Source: Parvibaculum sp002684405 | Lineage (GTDB): Bacteria; Pseudomonadota; Alphaproteobacteria; Parvibaculales; Parvibaculaceae | Direction of reading: 5' to 3' | DNA length: 64,000 nucleotides | Assembly (NCBI GenBank): GCA_965140395.1 | Contig: OZ223205.1 | Span: forward strand, 1,054,001 to 1,118,000 | Part shown: positions 50,440 through 60,300 of the stretch, in pieces | Layout of the letters: the number at the start of each line of letters is the position of its first letter | How positions within the stretch are numbered: position 1 is the first letter of the stretch | Position numbers and translations under genes: made by a program | The notes under the pieces: model-generated | What the model was told of the DNA's origin: nothing | Database searches by the model: none | What the model saw: only the letters and a program-made list of their open reading frames with translations

Positions 50440-53001
50440 ATGAGCGAGCCCTTATCCACAGCCGACACCGACCTGCTGCCCGGACCCTTCCGGGACTGGT
50501 TCGCCGCGCGCGGTTGGGCCCCGCGCGCCCATCAGCTCCAGTTGCTGGAGATCGCTGAAAGCGGCCGCTCCGTCCTGCTCATCGCCCCCACCGGAGCAGG
50601 CAAGACGCTGGCGGGCTTCCTGCCGTCGCTGGTGGAGCTTTCGGCGGGGCGGGGCGGCGGGTTGCACACCCTCTACATCTCGCCGCTCAAGGCGTTGGCG
50701 GTGGACATCAAGCGCAATCTCGAAACCCCGATTAGCGAGATGGGCCTTGATATATCGGTGGAAACCCGCACCGGCGACACGCCGCAGAACCGTCGCCTGC
50801 GCCAGCGTCACACACCGCCCGACATCCTGATGACGACGCCGGAACAATTGGCGCTGCTGCTCTCTTATCCGGATGCGGATAAATTTTTCGGCTCTTTGTC
50901 ATGCGTCGTGCTGGACGAGCTTCACGCACTGGCGAACTCCAAGCGCGGCGACCTTCTGGCGCTGGGTCTCGCCCGCCTGTCGGCGCTTGCGCCGTCGCTT
51001 CGCCGGGTAGGCCTTTCCGCCACCGTGGCCGAGCCGGACGAGCTGCGCCGCTATCTCATGCCCCAACCCATAATGGGTGATGCAATGGCGGAAATCGTCA
51101 CCGCGCCGCCGGGCGCCGTGCCGGAATTGGGCATTTTGACCCCGAAAGGGCCGGAACCTGATTCGGCGGCGAAGCTGCCTGACGCACGGATCCCCCCCGC
51201 TCGAATACCCTGGTCCGGACACTCCGCGCGCCATGCGCTGCCTGCCGTCTATGAAGAGATCAAGCGCAACCGCATGGTGCTGGTCTTCGTCAACACGCGC
51301 TCCCAGGCCGAATTCGTCTTTCAGTCGCTCTGGCATCTGAACGAGGACACGCTGCCCATCGCGCTCCATCACGGCTCGCTGGCGCCGGAAGCGCGCCGCA
51401 AGGTGGAGGCGGCCATGGCGGCGGGCTCGTTGCGCGCCGTCGTCTGTACCTCCACGCTCGATCTCGGCATCGACTGGGGCGATGTCGATCTCGTCGTCAA
51501 TATGGGCGCGCCGAAAGGCGCAAGCCGTCTGCTGCAACGCATCGGCCGCGCCAATCACCGGCTCGACGAGCCGAGCCGCGCGCTTCTCGTGCCCGCCAAT
51601 CGTTTCGAGGTGCTGGAATGCGAGGCCGCCCGCGCCGCCGCGCTGGAAGGCGCGCAGGACGGGCTCGTCGCCCGCAAGGGCGCGCTTGATGTGCTCTCCC
51701 AGCATGTGCTGGGCATGGCCTGTTCCGAACCCTTCGATCCCGATGAGCTTTATACGGAAGTGCGCTCGGCCTCGCCCTATCGCGAACTGACGCGGGACGA
51801 GTTCGACCGCGTGGTGGATTTCGTCGCGACCGGCGGTTATGCGCTCAAGACCTATGACCGCTTCGCGCGCTTGCGTCCCAACAAGCCGCTCGAAGGCGAT
51901 ATGCGCCTGCGCGCCTCCAATCCGAAAGTCATCCAGCAATTCCGCATGAATGTCGGCACCATCGTCGAAGCGCCCATGCTGAAAGTCCGCATGATCCGGA
52001 AAGGGCGCCGTCCCGTCGGCGCGGGCGGGGGCAGGGTACTCGGCGAGATCGAGGAATATTTCATCGACCAGCTGTCGCCCGGTGACACCTTTCTCTTTGC
52101 CGGGCACATCCTCTCCTTCGAGGGACTGGCCGAAACCGAAGCGCTGGTGACCAAGGGCGGTGGTGACGAACCCATGATCCCCGCCTATTACGGCGGCAAG
52201 TTTCCGCTCTCCACCTATCTCGCCTCGCGCGTGCGCCGCATGCTGGCCAATAAGGGCGAATGGGCCGCGCTGCCGCGGCAGGTGCAGGACTGGCTCGGCA
52301 TGCAGGCCTGGCGCTCGCGGCTCCCCGGCGAGAACGACCTGCTGGTCGAAACCTTTCCCCGCAACGGCAAGTTCTATCTCGTCTGCTATCCCTTCGAAGG
52401 CCGTCTCGCGCATCAGACGCTCGGCATGTTGCTCACGCGCCGTCTGGACCGCGCGGGTGCCCGTCCGCTCGGCTTCGTCGCGTCGGAATATTCGCTCGCC
52501 ATCTGGTGCCTGCGCGATCCGGGTCTGATGGCGGACCGCCACGAATTGCCGCTGGGCGAGCTTTTCGGCGAGGACATGCTGGGCGACGATCTTGAAAACT
52601 GGCTGGCGGAATCGAGCCTGTTGAAGCGCACCTTCCGCGACTGCGCCCTTATCTCCGGTTTGATCGAGCGCCGCTTTCCGGGGCAGGAAAAAACCGGGCG
52701 GCAGGTCACCTTCTCCGCCGACCTCATCTACAATGTGCTGCGCGAACACGAGCCCGATCACATTCTGTTGCAGGCGACGTATCAGGATGCCGCGACCGGC
52801 CTCCTTGACGTTGCGCGTGTCGCTGCCATGTTGACGCGCGTGAAGGGACGAATCGTGCTTGAACGTCTCGACCGCGTCTCCCCGCTCGCCGTGCCCGTGC
52901 TGCTCGACATCGGGCGCGAAGCCGTTCATGGCGAAGCGAACGAGGCGCTGCTGGCCGAAGCGGCCGATGAGTTGATCGAAGAAGCGACGAGACTGGTCTA
53001 G
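50440..53001 (+). CDS. Ligase-associated DEXH-box helicase (Lhr family)
   Basis: An 853-residue superfamily 2 helicase of the Lhr group. Walker A is IAPTGAGKTLAGF (about residues 48-60), then LYISPLKALAVDIKRNL, the DEXH box VVLDELHAL, SATVAEPDELR (motif III), and DWGDVDLVVNMGAPKGASRLLQRIGRANH (motifs V-VI). A winged-helix and Lhr-core C-terminus follows, ending at ATRLV. In many bacteria this gene sits with an ATP-dependent DNA ligase, an exonuclease and PdeM; here only PdeM is close, and an unrelated membrane-protein gene lies between. ATG at 50440 was chosen over an earlier in-frame TTG. Confidence 0.9.
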   Translation: MSEPLSTADTDLLPGPFRDWFAARGWAPRAHQLQLLEIAESGRSVLLIAPTGAGKTLAGFLPSLVELSAGRGGGLHTLYISPLKALAVDIKRNLETPISEMGLDISVETRTGDTPQNRRLRQRHTPPDILMTTPEQLALLLSYPDADKFFGSLSCVVLDELHALANSKRGDLLALGLARLSALAPSLRRVGLSATVAEPDELRRYLMPQPIMGDAMAEIVTAPPGAVPELGILTPKGPEPDSAAKLPDARIPPARIPWSGHSARHALPAVYEEIKRNRMVLVFVNTRSQAEFVFQSLWHLNEDTLPIALHHGSLAPEARRKVEAAMAAGSLRAVVCTSTLDLGIDWGDVDLVVNMGAPKGASRLLQRIGRANHRLDEPSRALLVPANRFEVLECEAARAAALEGAQDGLVARKGALDVLSQHVLGMACSEPFDPDELYTEVRSASPYRELTRDEFDRVVDFVATGGYALKTYDRFARLRPNKPLEGDMRLRASNPKVIQQFRMNVGTIVEAPMLKVRMIRKGRRPVGAGGGRVLGEIEEYFIDQLSPGDTFLFAGHILSFEGLAETEALVTKGGGDEPMIPAYYGGKFPLSTYLASRVRRMLANKGEWAALPRQVQDWLGMQAWRSRLPGENDLLVETFPRNGKFYLVCYPFEGRLAHQTLGMLLTRRLDRAGARPLGFVASEYSLAIWCLRDPGLMADRHELPLGELFGEDMLGDDLENWLAESSLLKRTFRDCALISGLIERRFPGQEKTGRQVTFSADLIYNVLREHEPDHILLQATYQDAATGLLDVARVAAMLTRVKGRIVLERLDRVSPLAVPVLLDIGREAVHGEANEALLAEAADELIEEATRLV

Positions 53002-53015
53002 GGGGAGGGAGGCTG

Positions 53016-53732
53016 GTGTTCGATCTGGAAAAGCTTGCCGAGAGTGAGGAAGCCCGCAATCGATTCCTTACATGGATGGGAGCGGGGTTCGTGCTTCTGT
53101 TCGTCGGATTGAACCTGCTGCTCGGTTTCGATGGCCTCACACGTGTCGATCACTTTATCACCGACGTCACCGGCAACATGGTCAACCGGCCTTGGATGAA
53201 ATTGCAGGAGAAATATGGAGGCGGGCTGGCGACTTTCGCTTATCTGGTGAAAGCCAGATGTCTTGGGTTTGTGTCGCTGGAAATGGTTGTGTCATGCGGA
53301 GTCCTTTGCTGGCCACTGATGAAAAACAAGTTCCTCACAATCTTTCCAGGCCGGAAAGACGATATCAAATCGATGATCGAGCAGGGCGATTTGCGATCAG
53401 TCAGGGGATACTCGTGGGCGGAACAGATGCGACAGGTCTATTTTCTTGGGTTGTTTGCTGCGACGTTAGAGGATCCTCCACGTACAGGCGTTCGTTGGAT
53501 GCTCCTCACGTTTTTGGCGGTTTATGCAGTTGAGATCGCTTTTGTCTTATATCTGCCCATCTCAGAGCACTTGGACCCGCTCGGATGGCGTCGCGCGCTG
53601 CGGCCTAGTCCGGAAGTGGACTTTGCTTTTCTCTTGATGGTGGCTGGCTCGTTGATATTCGCCGGGCCTTATTTCGTGGTAACTCTTCTGCGTTGGATCA
53701 AGCCCGGTAGCACTTCGCGTCAGATTGACTGA
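53016..53732 (+). CDS. Membrane protein of unknown function, atypical composition
   Basis: A 238-residue protein I cannot assign. Three or four membrane helices are visible: residues about 18-40 (LTWMGAGFVLLFVGLNLLLG), 85-100, 162-180 (LLTFLAVYAVEIAFVLYLP) and 205-228. Codon use is noticeably more AT-rich than its neighbours, for example 53320-53560, suggesting a transferred or fast-evolving gene. It begins at GTG 14 bp after the helicase stop, behind GGGGAGGGAGG, and ends 15 bp before pdeM, so it appears inserted within the lhr-pdeM unit. Confidence 0.65.
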   Translation: MFDLEKLAESEEARNRFLTWMGAGFVLLFVGLNLLLGFDGLTRVDHFITDVTGNMVNRPWMKLQEKYGGGLATFAYLVKARCLGFVSLEMVVSCGVLCWPLMKNKFLTIFPGRKDDIKSMIEQGDLRSVRGYSWAEQMRQVYFLGLFAATLEDPPRTGVRWMLLTFLAVYAVEIAFVLYLPISEHLDPLGWRRALRPSPEVDFAFLLMVAGSLIFAGPYFVVTLLRWIKPGSTSRQID

Positions 53733-53747
53733 GATAGGTATTCAAGT

Positions 53748-54470
53748 TTGTTCGAAACGCGTCTTCGAAAGGAACCCGTCAGGAAACTGCGTGAAACGCC
53801 GCTCAGCGTCTGCGGCGCGGCACTGACGCCGCTGCCGGAAGGCGCGCTCTGGTGGGCGGACGAGCGCATCCTCGTCGTCGCCGATCTGCATTTCGAAAAA
53901 GGCTCCGCCTTCGCCGAACGCGGTGTCGCCCTGCCGCCCTACGACACGGGCGCGACGCTCACCCGGCTGGAAAAGCTGATGGAAAAATTCGAGCCCGAAA
54001 CGCTCATCGCGCTGGGCGACAGCTTCCATGACCGCCGGGCGGAAAAGCGCATGGCGAAGCCCGATGCCGACCGTCTCATTGCCCTCACTTCCGCCTGCGA
54101 TTGGATCTGGATCGAGGGCAATCACGACCCCGTGCCGCCGCGCCGCTTCGGCGGCTCGGTGCAGGGCGAGATGACGGTCGGTCCGCTCACCTTCCGGCAC
54201 GAGCCGCGGCCCGCGCCCTCCACCGGCGAAATCGCAGGCCATCTTCACCCCTGCGCGGCGGTGCGCGTGCGCGGACGGCGCTTGCGGCGCCGCTGCTTCG
54301 TCAGCGACACGACGCGCGCCATCCTGCCCGCCTTCGGCGCCTATGCGGGCGGCCTCAACGTGCTGGACCGCGCCTATGCCGGGCTCCTGCCGGGCCGGGA
54401 TTTCCATGCTTGGATGATGGGCCGAGACGCGGTCGTGCCGGTCTCGGCAACGCGGCTGGAAGGCGACTGA
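53748..54470 (+). CDS. pdeM: Ligase-associated DNA damage response endonuclease PdeM
   Basis: A 240-residue calcineurin-like metallophosphoesterase. Metal-binding motifs are VVADLHFEKG, ALGDSFHD, EGNHDP and the C-terminal AGHLHP. The sequence and context next to the Lhr-type helicase identify the PdeM branch, a nuclease of the ligase-associated repair cluster. No ATG fits the N-terminus; the TTG at 53748 gives the full domain, with AGATAGG upstream. A strong palindromic repeat follows the gene. Confidence 0.88.
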   Translation: MFETRLRKEPVRKLRETPLSVCGAALTPLPEGALWWADERILVVADLHFEKGSAFAERGVALPPYDTGATLTRLEKLMEKFEPETLIALGDSFHDRRAEKRMAKPDADRLIALTSACDWIWIEGNHDPVPPRRFGGSVQGEMTVGPLTFRHEPRPAPSTGEIAGHLHPCAAVRVRGRRLRRRCFVSDTTRAILPAFGAYAGGLNVLDRAYAGLLPGRDFHAWMMGRDAVVPVSATRLEGD

Positions 54471-54481
54471 ATTCCTTGAAC

Positions 54482-54517
54482 CGTCATGCCCCGCTTCATG
54501 CGGGGCATCCACGTCTT
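54482..54517. repeat. Palindromic intergenic element (ATGCCCCGC type)
   Basis: CGTCATGCCCCGCTTCATGC and the following CGGGGCATCCACGTCTT form a 9-bp hairpin, ATGCCCCGC/GCGGGGCAT. Such CGTCATGCCC...GGGCATCCACGTCTT elements are dispersed in alphaproteobacterial genomes. It lies between the convergent pdeM and ccdA genes and may end both transcripts. Confidence 0.75.
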
Positions 54518-54536
54518 CGGACCTTTCCGGAAAACC

Positions 54537-55316
54537 TCAGCCGAACTTGGCGAGCCCCGGAAACGTATTGATGAGGAAGACGGCGATGCTCTCGAAAGAG
54601 CCCGTCAGCATCAAAAGGCCCGTCAGCGCCAGCAGCAGCCCCGCCGCGATTTCCACCTTGTGCATGTGACGGCGGAAGCGGCCTGCGAAACTGAGGAAAC
54701 CGCGAATGGCGAAGGCGGCGGCAAGGAACGGAATACCGAGCCCCAGCGAATAGACCGTCAGCAGCCCGACGCCCGCGCCGAGGCTTTCCTGCGAGGCGGC
54801 GACCGTCAGGATCGTGGCAAGAATCGGCCCGATGCACGGCGTCCAGCCGAAGGCGAAGGCAAGCCCGAGCAGATAGGGGCTCGCAAACTGCATGAAGAGG
54901 CTCTTCTCGCCGGCGCCCGTCCCCTGCACCTGGAAGCGCGCTTCGCGGTCGAGAAAGGCGAGCCGGAAGACGCCCATGTAATGCAGGCCGAAAATGATGA
55001 TGACCGCGCCCGCGATCCGCCCCAGAAGCTGCTTATGCGCGATGATGAGCGGATTGATCGCCGAGGCGCTCGCCCCCAGCGCGACGAAAATGGTGGTGAA
55101 GCCCAGCACGAAGCCGATGGCCCCCAGCATCACCCGCAGCGTCAGCCCGTCGGAGCCCAGCGCCTCGCCCTTTTCGTTCTTGGCGACGAGTTCGTCGAGC
55201 GATGTGCCCGCGATATAGCAAAGATAGGCCGGCACGAGCGGCAGCACGCACGGGCTGAGAAAGCTGATAAGGCCGCCCGCGGCTGCGGCGGCATAGCTGA
55301 TGCTGGATGGGTCCAT
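54537..55316 (-). CDS. ccdA: Cytochrome c biogenesis protein CcdA
   Basis: A 259-residue inner-membrane protein with six helices that carries reducing equivalents from thioredoxin to periplasmic thiol proteins. The redox cysteines are in FLSPCVLPLVPAYLCYIAG (about residues 21-39) and GWTPCIGPILATIL (about residue 155). ATG at 55316 is preferred, as a longer frame adds unconserved residues. It is on the same strand as, and downstream of, TauE and TIGR02186 genes. Confidence 0.92.
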   Translation of the reverse strand: MDPSSISYAAAAAGGLISFLSPCVLPLVPAYLCYIAGTSLDELVAKNEKGEALGSDGLTLRVMLGAIGFVLGFTTIFVALGASASAINPLIIAHKQLLGRIAGAVIIIFGLHYMGVFRLAFLDREARFQVQGTGAGEKSLFMQFASPYLLGLAFAFGWTPCIGPILATILTVAASQESLGAGVGLLTVYSLGLGIPFLAAAFAIRGFLSFAGRFRRHMHKVEIAAGLLLALTGLLMLTGSFESIAVFLINTFPGLAKFG

Positions 55317-55403
55317 GGGCGGGGACTTTAGCCCGTCGCCGCCGTGAGGCAAACGTGCAACGGCGTGTCAGATCGGCGCGGCCGCATTACTTTGTGGTCA
55401 TGT

Positions 55404-56213
55404 TCAGCGCCGGCCCAGCACGGCGGAGGCCAGCCAGCCGAAAAAGGCGGCGCCGATCACCGCGATCAGGCCATAGAGCAGCGCATTATTATGGGCGAGC
55501 CGGTAGATGAAACGCTCGATCCCGCCCTTGTCGATATAGAGCGGCGAGGAAATCGTATCGACGACCTTGCCGTCCTTCAGCAGATAGACCTTCGCCGTAT
55601 AAAGCCCGACGGGCACGGTGGCGGGCAGGTCCAGCGTGGCGCGGAAAAGCGTCTGGCCGAGAAAGATCACCCCGCCCGGATCGGTCAGATAGAGCCCGTC
55701 GCGGCGCTTGTTGCGGATCAGCGCCTTCCAGAAATCGCGCTCGGTATCGGGCGGCAGGAATTCCTGCGTCCCGTCGATCCCGGTCGCAACGGCGTCGCCG
55801 AATTCGTAGTTCTCGATGCCGATCCGCTGTTCGCGCAGCGTCTCGGGCGAGGCGATGACTTCCAGCGGCCGCGTACTGGCAATGGCGTGATAGCCCGGCA
55901 CATTGGGATAGGTCACCGAGTCGTGATTGACCCATATCCCGGCCACCTGTTCCTTGCGGCGGACCTTCACCGTCCGCGTCGGCCCCGTCACGACCACGAT
56001 GATGTCGCGATCGACGGCGCGTTCGGCCTGCGGCGCTTCCACCGCGCCGAACAGCAGGATCTCCGTGCCCGTGAAATTGGACCGGATGGAGACCTGGTGC
56101 TGCGACAGGTCGGTCACCAGACGGTCGGCGCGGGCCGATACGGTCCCGAGCGCAAAGGCGCCCAGCGTCAGCAGGGCCAGAAGCGCAGATGTGCCGGTCC
56201 GCCGGAATGCCAT
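55404..56213 (-). CDS. TIGR02186 family membrane-anchored protein
   Basis: A 269-residue alphaproteobacterial protein of the TIGR02186 (Alph_Pro_TM) family, function unknown. A signal peptide (MAFRRTGTSALLALLTLGAF, cleavage near ARA) is followed by a periplasmic beta-rich domain (DLSQHQVSIRSNFTGTEILLFGAVE is the family start). A C-terminal membrane anchor (NALLYGLIAVIGAAFFGWLASAV) follows. It starts 3 bp after the TauE stop, a pairing seen throughout alphaproteobacteria that suggests a partner or accessory role in sulfur-compound export. Confidence 0.88.
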   Translation of the reverse strand: MAFRRTGTSALLALLTLGAFALGTVSARADRLVTDLSQHQVSIRSNFTGTEILLFGAVEAPQAERAVDRDIIVVVTGPTRTVKVRRKEQVAGIWVNHDSVTYPNVPGYHAIASTRPLEVIASPETLREQRIGIENYEFGDAVATGIDGTQEFLPPDTERDFWKALIRNKRRDGLYLTDPGGVIFLGQTLFRATLDLPATVPVGLYTAKVYLLKDGKVVDTISSPLYIDKGGIERFIYRLAHNNALLYGLIAVIGAAFFGWLASAVLGRR

Positions 56214-56216
56214 GCG

Positions 56217-57146
56217 TCAGTTCCCCGACGACATGACGACGATGGAATAGAGGTCGTCGGGACGGCTGATGAGGTCGATGCCCAGCCGCACGCCGATCAC
56301 GAGGAGCAGCGCGGCCAGCAGCGCGCGCACCTGTTCGCCCTGCAGCTTCTCGCCGACGCGGACGCCGAATTGCGCCCCCACCGCGCCGCCGATCACGAGG
56401 ATGAAGCCCAGCACGATATCGACCGCCTGGTTTTCATAGGCATGCATCACGCCGGTCAGCGCGGTCACGAAGACGATCTGGAAGAACGAGGTGCCGATCA
56501 CGACGCTGGTCGGCATGCGCAGCAGATAGATCATGGCCGGGATCATGATGAAGCCGCCGCCCACGCCCATGATCGCCGACAGCGTGCCGACGAAATAGCC
56601 GACCAGGATGGGCGGGATCACGCTGATATAGAGTTTGGAGCGGCGGAACCGCATCTTGAAGGGCAGGCCGTGGATCCAGCTGTGATGGCCCCGCCCGCGT
56701 GCGCTGCCGCCCGTCCCGCCGTTGCGCGAGGCCCGTATCGCCTGCACGCTTTCCACCATCATCAGCCCGCCGATGATGGTCAGGAAGACCACATAGATGA
56801 TGGAGATCATCAGGTCGACCTGGCCGATGGAACTGAGCAGCTTGAACAGATAGATACCGCTGAGCGAGCCCGCGGTACCGCCCGCCAGCAAGACGCCGCC
56901 CATCTTGAAGTCGATACTGCGCCGCGCGAAATGCGCCAGCGCCCCCGTCACCGAGGAGGCGACGACCGAGGTCGATTGCGTGCCCACCGCGATGGCGGGC
57001 GGAATGCCAAGAAAGATAAGGAGCGGCGTCATCAGGAAACCGCCGCCAATGCCGAACATGCCCGACAGAAACCCGACCGTGAGCCCCATCGCCAGGATGG
57101 TCAGCACATTCACCGGAATTTCCGCGATTGGCAGATAGATTTGCAT
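56217..57146 (-). CDS. TauE/SafE family sulfite exporter
   Basis: A 309-residue inner-membrane protein with about eight helices. The two internal repeats carry the family G-rich motifs GFLSGMFGIGGGFLMTPLLIFLGIPPAIAVGTQS and VGTLSAIMGVGGGFIMIPAMIYLLRMPTSVVIGTS. The family exports sulfite, sulfoacetate or related anions. It is the first gene of the TauE-TIGR02186(-CcdA) unit. The upstream intergenic region to the PodJ-like gene stop (57147-57394) has no feature I can name. Confidence 0.9.
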   Translation of the reverse strand: MQIYLPIAEIPVNVLTILAMGLTVGFLSGMFGIGGGFLMTPLLIFLGIPPAIAVGTQSTSVVASSVTGALAHFARRSIDFKMGGVLLAGGTAGSLSGIYLFKLLSSIGQVDLMISIIYVVFLTIIGGLMMVESVQAIRASRNGGTGGSARGRGHHSWIHGLPFKMRFRRSKLYISVIPPILVGYFVGTLSAIMGVGGGFIMIPAMIYLLRMPTSVVIGTSFFQIVFVTALTGVMHAYENQAVDIVLGFILVIGGAVGAQFGVRVGEKLQGEQVRALLAALLLVIGVRLGIDLISRPDDLYSIVVMSSGN

Positions 57147-57394
57147 GAACGTAAGCGCTTCCGGCGGCCTGCCCGCATATCCGGGCTCCGGCCTTCCCCC
57201 TCGGCCGCCTGCGTCGGATACATCGAGAGGGACTCGCTGCGGAACGGCGCGGGCAATGTTTGATTTGGCGTAGCACGTTGCCGGCCCATTTCAAAGGGGC
57301 GGCGCGCCGGGGCGTGGACTATCTCGCAAGCTTTTGCGCCAGAACCGTGACGCGGAATCTGCGCCGACCGGACGGGCCGTCTCCACCCGCTCTT

Positions 57395-60300
57395 TTAGCC
57401 CTCGAGCTCGATCAGCAGTTCCGGCGTTACCTTGCCCGACGGCGCAAGACCGTTCGCCCTCTGGAAGGCGGTAATGGCGTCTTTGGTGCGCGGCCCCATC
57501 ATGCCGTCGGCCGGGCCGGCATCGTAGCCGAGCTTGTTGAGCAGCGATTGCGCCTGCGCGATATCGGGATCGGCGGGCCCCGCGGCGGCGCTGTCCCAGC
57601 TCTTGAGCGAGGAGAGATTGCCATTCGCCACCGGATCGGCCGTCTTCGCCTGCCAGGCATTCGTCGCGATGCGCGCATCGGCGAGATCGCCCGGCTCCAT
57701 CTGTTCGGCCAGCGCATCCCGCTTCTTTGCGGCGCCCTTGTCGCCGGCAAGAGCCGCGATGGCGAACCATTTATAGGCGGTGGCGAGGTCTTTCTTGATG
57801 CCGAGCCCGCGTTCGTTGAGCACGGCCAGATTGTACTGGCTGTCGCCCAGCCCGTAATTGGCCGCCTTGGCGAACCATTGGGCGGCCTTGGCGAAATCCT
57901 GGGACGTGCCGCGGCCTTCGGCATACATGACGGCGAGATTGTGCATCGCCTTCACATTGCCCTTGCTGGCGGCCTTTTCGTAGAGCTGCATCGCACGGGC
58001 ATTGTCCTGGCCCACGCCGCGCCCTTTTTCATAAAAGGTCGCGAGCCTGTACTGGGCGATGGTCAGCCCCTGTCCGGCGGCCTTGCGGATCCAGCTCACA
58101 GCCTGCTTGTCGTTCTGCGCCACACCCTCGCCGCGCGCATAGGCGTCGCCGAGCGTGTATTCCGCGGCGGCGTTCCCGGCCCGCGCGGCATCGTTCAACG
58201 TTACCGGCTGCGGCGCGCTGGGCGGCGTGCTCGTCGCGGGCGAAACATCGTCCACGGGCGTCGCCGGAACCTTCGCCACATTGACGGGGGCTTCGGCGGA
58301 TGCGCCGGTCTTGGGCGTACCCGTCTTGGGGATGCTCGTCTCCGACGTACCCGTCTTGGAGGTGCTCGTCTCGGGCGCGCCGGTCTTGGACGTGCCGGTC
58401 TGAGACGTGGTGGACGCCGGTGCCTCTGGTGCCGCATCGGCACCGGCGTCCTCCGGACTGGCCTCCGGATTGGTCGTCGCGGGCGAACTCGTCTCGCCCG
58501 GATTTGTCATCGGCGCCGTGCCGCCCGGTGTCGGGCTCTGGCGCATGAAGAGGAAGGCGCCTGCGATGACCGCGAGTGCGATAAAGCCCGCCGTGGCGAT
58601 AATCACCAGCCGGTTGCGCTTCTTCTCCGCATCGTCCGTGTCGAAGCGCGCGGAGGATTCGGCATAGGCCGGGCTGTCATAGCCGGAATGGGACCCTTGC
58701 GAGGCGGCCTGCGCGGCGCGGCGTGCCTGGGCGAGGAAATCCTGTGCAGCCTGCGCGCCTGCTTCCCTCAGCGGCGGAGGCGGCGGCGGATCCGGCAGGA
58801 CGACGCCGTCATCCTCATCTTCCTCGGGCTCGGGCGTCTCGTAATCGGGGATGTCCGCTGTCTTGGGAGAGGCTTTGACCGGCACGTCGGGCGCGGGTGT
58901 CTCGCGCACCGGCTCGACAAGCCGGGGCCCTTCGTCGATGGGCGGCGGCGCGACGGGATCTTCCCGCAGGACCGGCGCACGGGCCTGCATCGCAGGCTGG
59001 GCGGGAATCGCGGACGGCACCATGAAGCCTTCGCCACGCCCTTGGGCGCCGATCGACGGCAGGTCGAACTGCGCGCCCCCCATGCCCGGCGCGTTCAGCG
59101 CGGCCGCGGTGGGGAAGTTGGGCGAGAAGCTGCCTTGCGGTCCCATGCCGGCATTGATCTGCGGCGCGGCGGGCCGCGCCGCGCGCTGCTTGGCCGACTT
59201 TTCCAGCCGGGCCAGTCGTTCGGTCGTGCGCGCCAGCACGCTCTGCACCGATTCCAGCGCTTCGCGGCTCTGGTGATCGGTCTCGCTCAGCCGGTTCGCG
59301 ATCTGCGACAGCGTTTCTTCCACATTGCGCGTGGTCTCGTCGCTGCGGTGTTCGCTTTCTTCCAGACGCTGCGCCAGCATGTCGAGCTGGTCGGCCAGCT
59401 CACGCGGCATTTCCGGTTCGCGCGGCCTGGAAAGGTCTTCGATCTGGCGCGCGATGCCGTTCATGCCCTTGTGCACGGCGTCCAGCGCGTCCTGGCTTTT
59501 CTGTTCGGTCTGCTCCAGCCGTTCGGAAAGCCGGGAAAGGCTCTTCTGGAGACTGGAAATCGTGTCGCGCTGGCTGTCGGCCTGCGCCTTGTCCTCGAAC
59601 GCCTTCAGCGCCGCCTGCACGGCCTTGGCCTGGGTCTGTTCCAGATTGCCGCTGACGCCGGAAAGGCTCTGCTCCATCTGCTCCAGCCGCTGGGAGAGGA
59701 GCGAGAGGTGTTTTTCCTGCGCTTCCGCGCGCTTCTTCTCGGCTTCGCGTTCGTTGGCCTGCTCGGTCTCGTCGATACGCGAGGAGAGCTGGCCCAGCAT
59801 GTTGCGGATATCGGACAGGGAATCATTGGTCCGCTTCTCGCTGGTGTCCAGATGATCGACCACCGCGTTCACCGCCTTCTCCAGCGTCTGGATCGCGTGC
59901 TTGTCCTCGGCGGTCTGCTGGGTGCCGCCGCTGTCCTTCTCCGCGCGTTCCAGCCGTTCGGCCAGATGCTGCAGCTTGCGTTCCAGAGGATCGATAACGG
60001 CTTTCGTCTCCTGCTGCGGCTGGGCGGGCGCATGTTCGGCGCGGACGATCCGGTCCGCCAGCTCGTCGATGGTTTCGCCCAGACGCCGGGTCAATTCCAC
60101 GGTCCGGTCTTCGCTGCGCTCCAGTCGTCTTGAAAGATTGCGGACCGCATCGGCCAGGCCCTCCATCTCGCCGTCGCCGGGCCGGGCGGCCTGCGCAGGC
60201 GCCTGCGCGGCGTAGTCCGGGCGTCCGCCCGAGCGGGTCTGGTTGCTCCAGCCGCTCTGTTCGCTGCTGTCGCCGGCCACATCGTCCGTGCCGCTGTCCA

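Noticed and set aside
58303..58418. A CRISPR-like short repeat array
   Set aside because: The units are about 15 nt, degenerate, without spacers, and encode in-frame Ser/Thr/Lys/Gly linker repeats. No CRISPR array was seen anywhere in the window.
57260..60133. A 957-codon open frame on the + strand opposite the PodJ-like gene
   Set aside because: It is composed of Arg/Gly/Ala/His-rich low-complexity sequence typical of antisense frames in GC-rich genes, has no recognisable motifs, and lies opposite a gene with clear domains.
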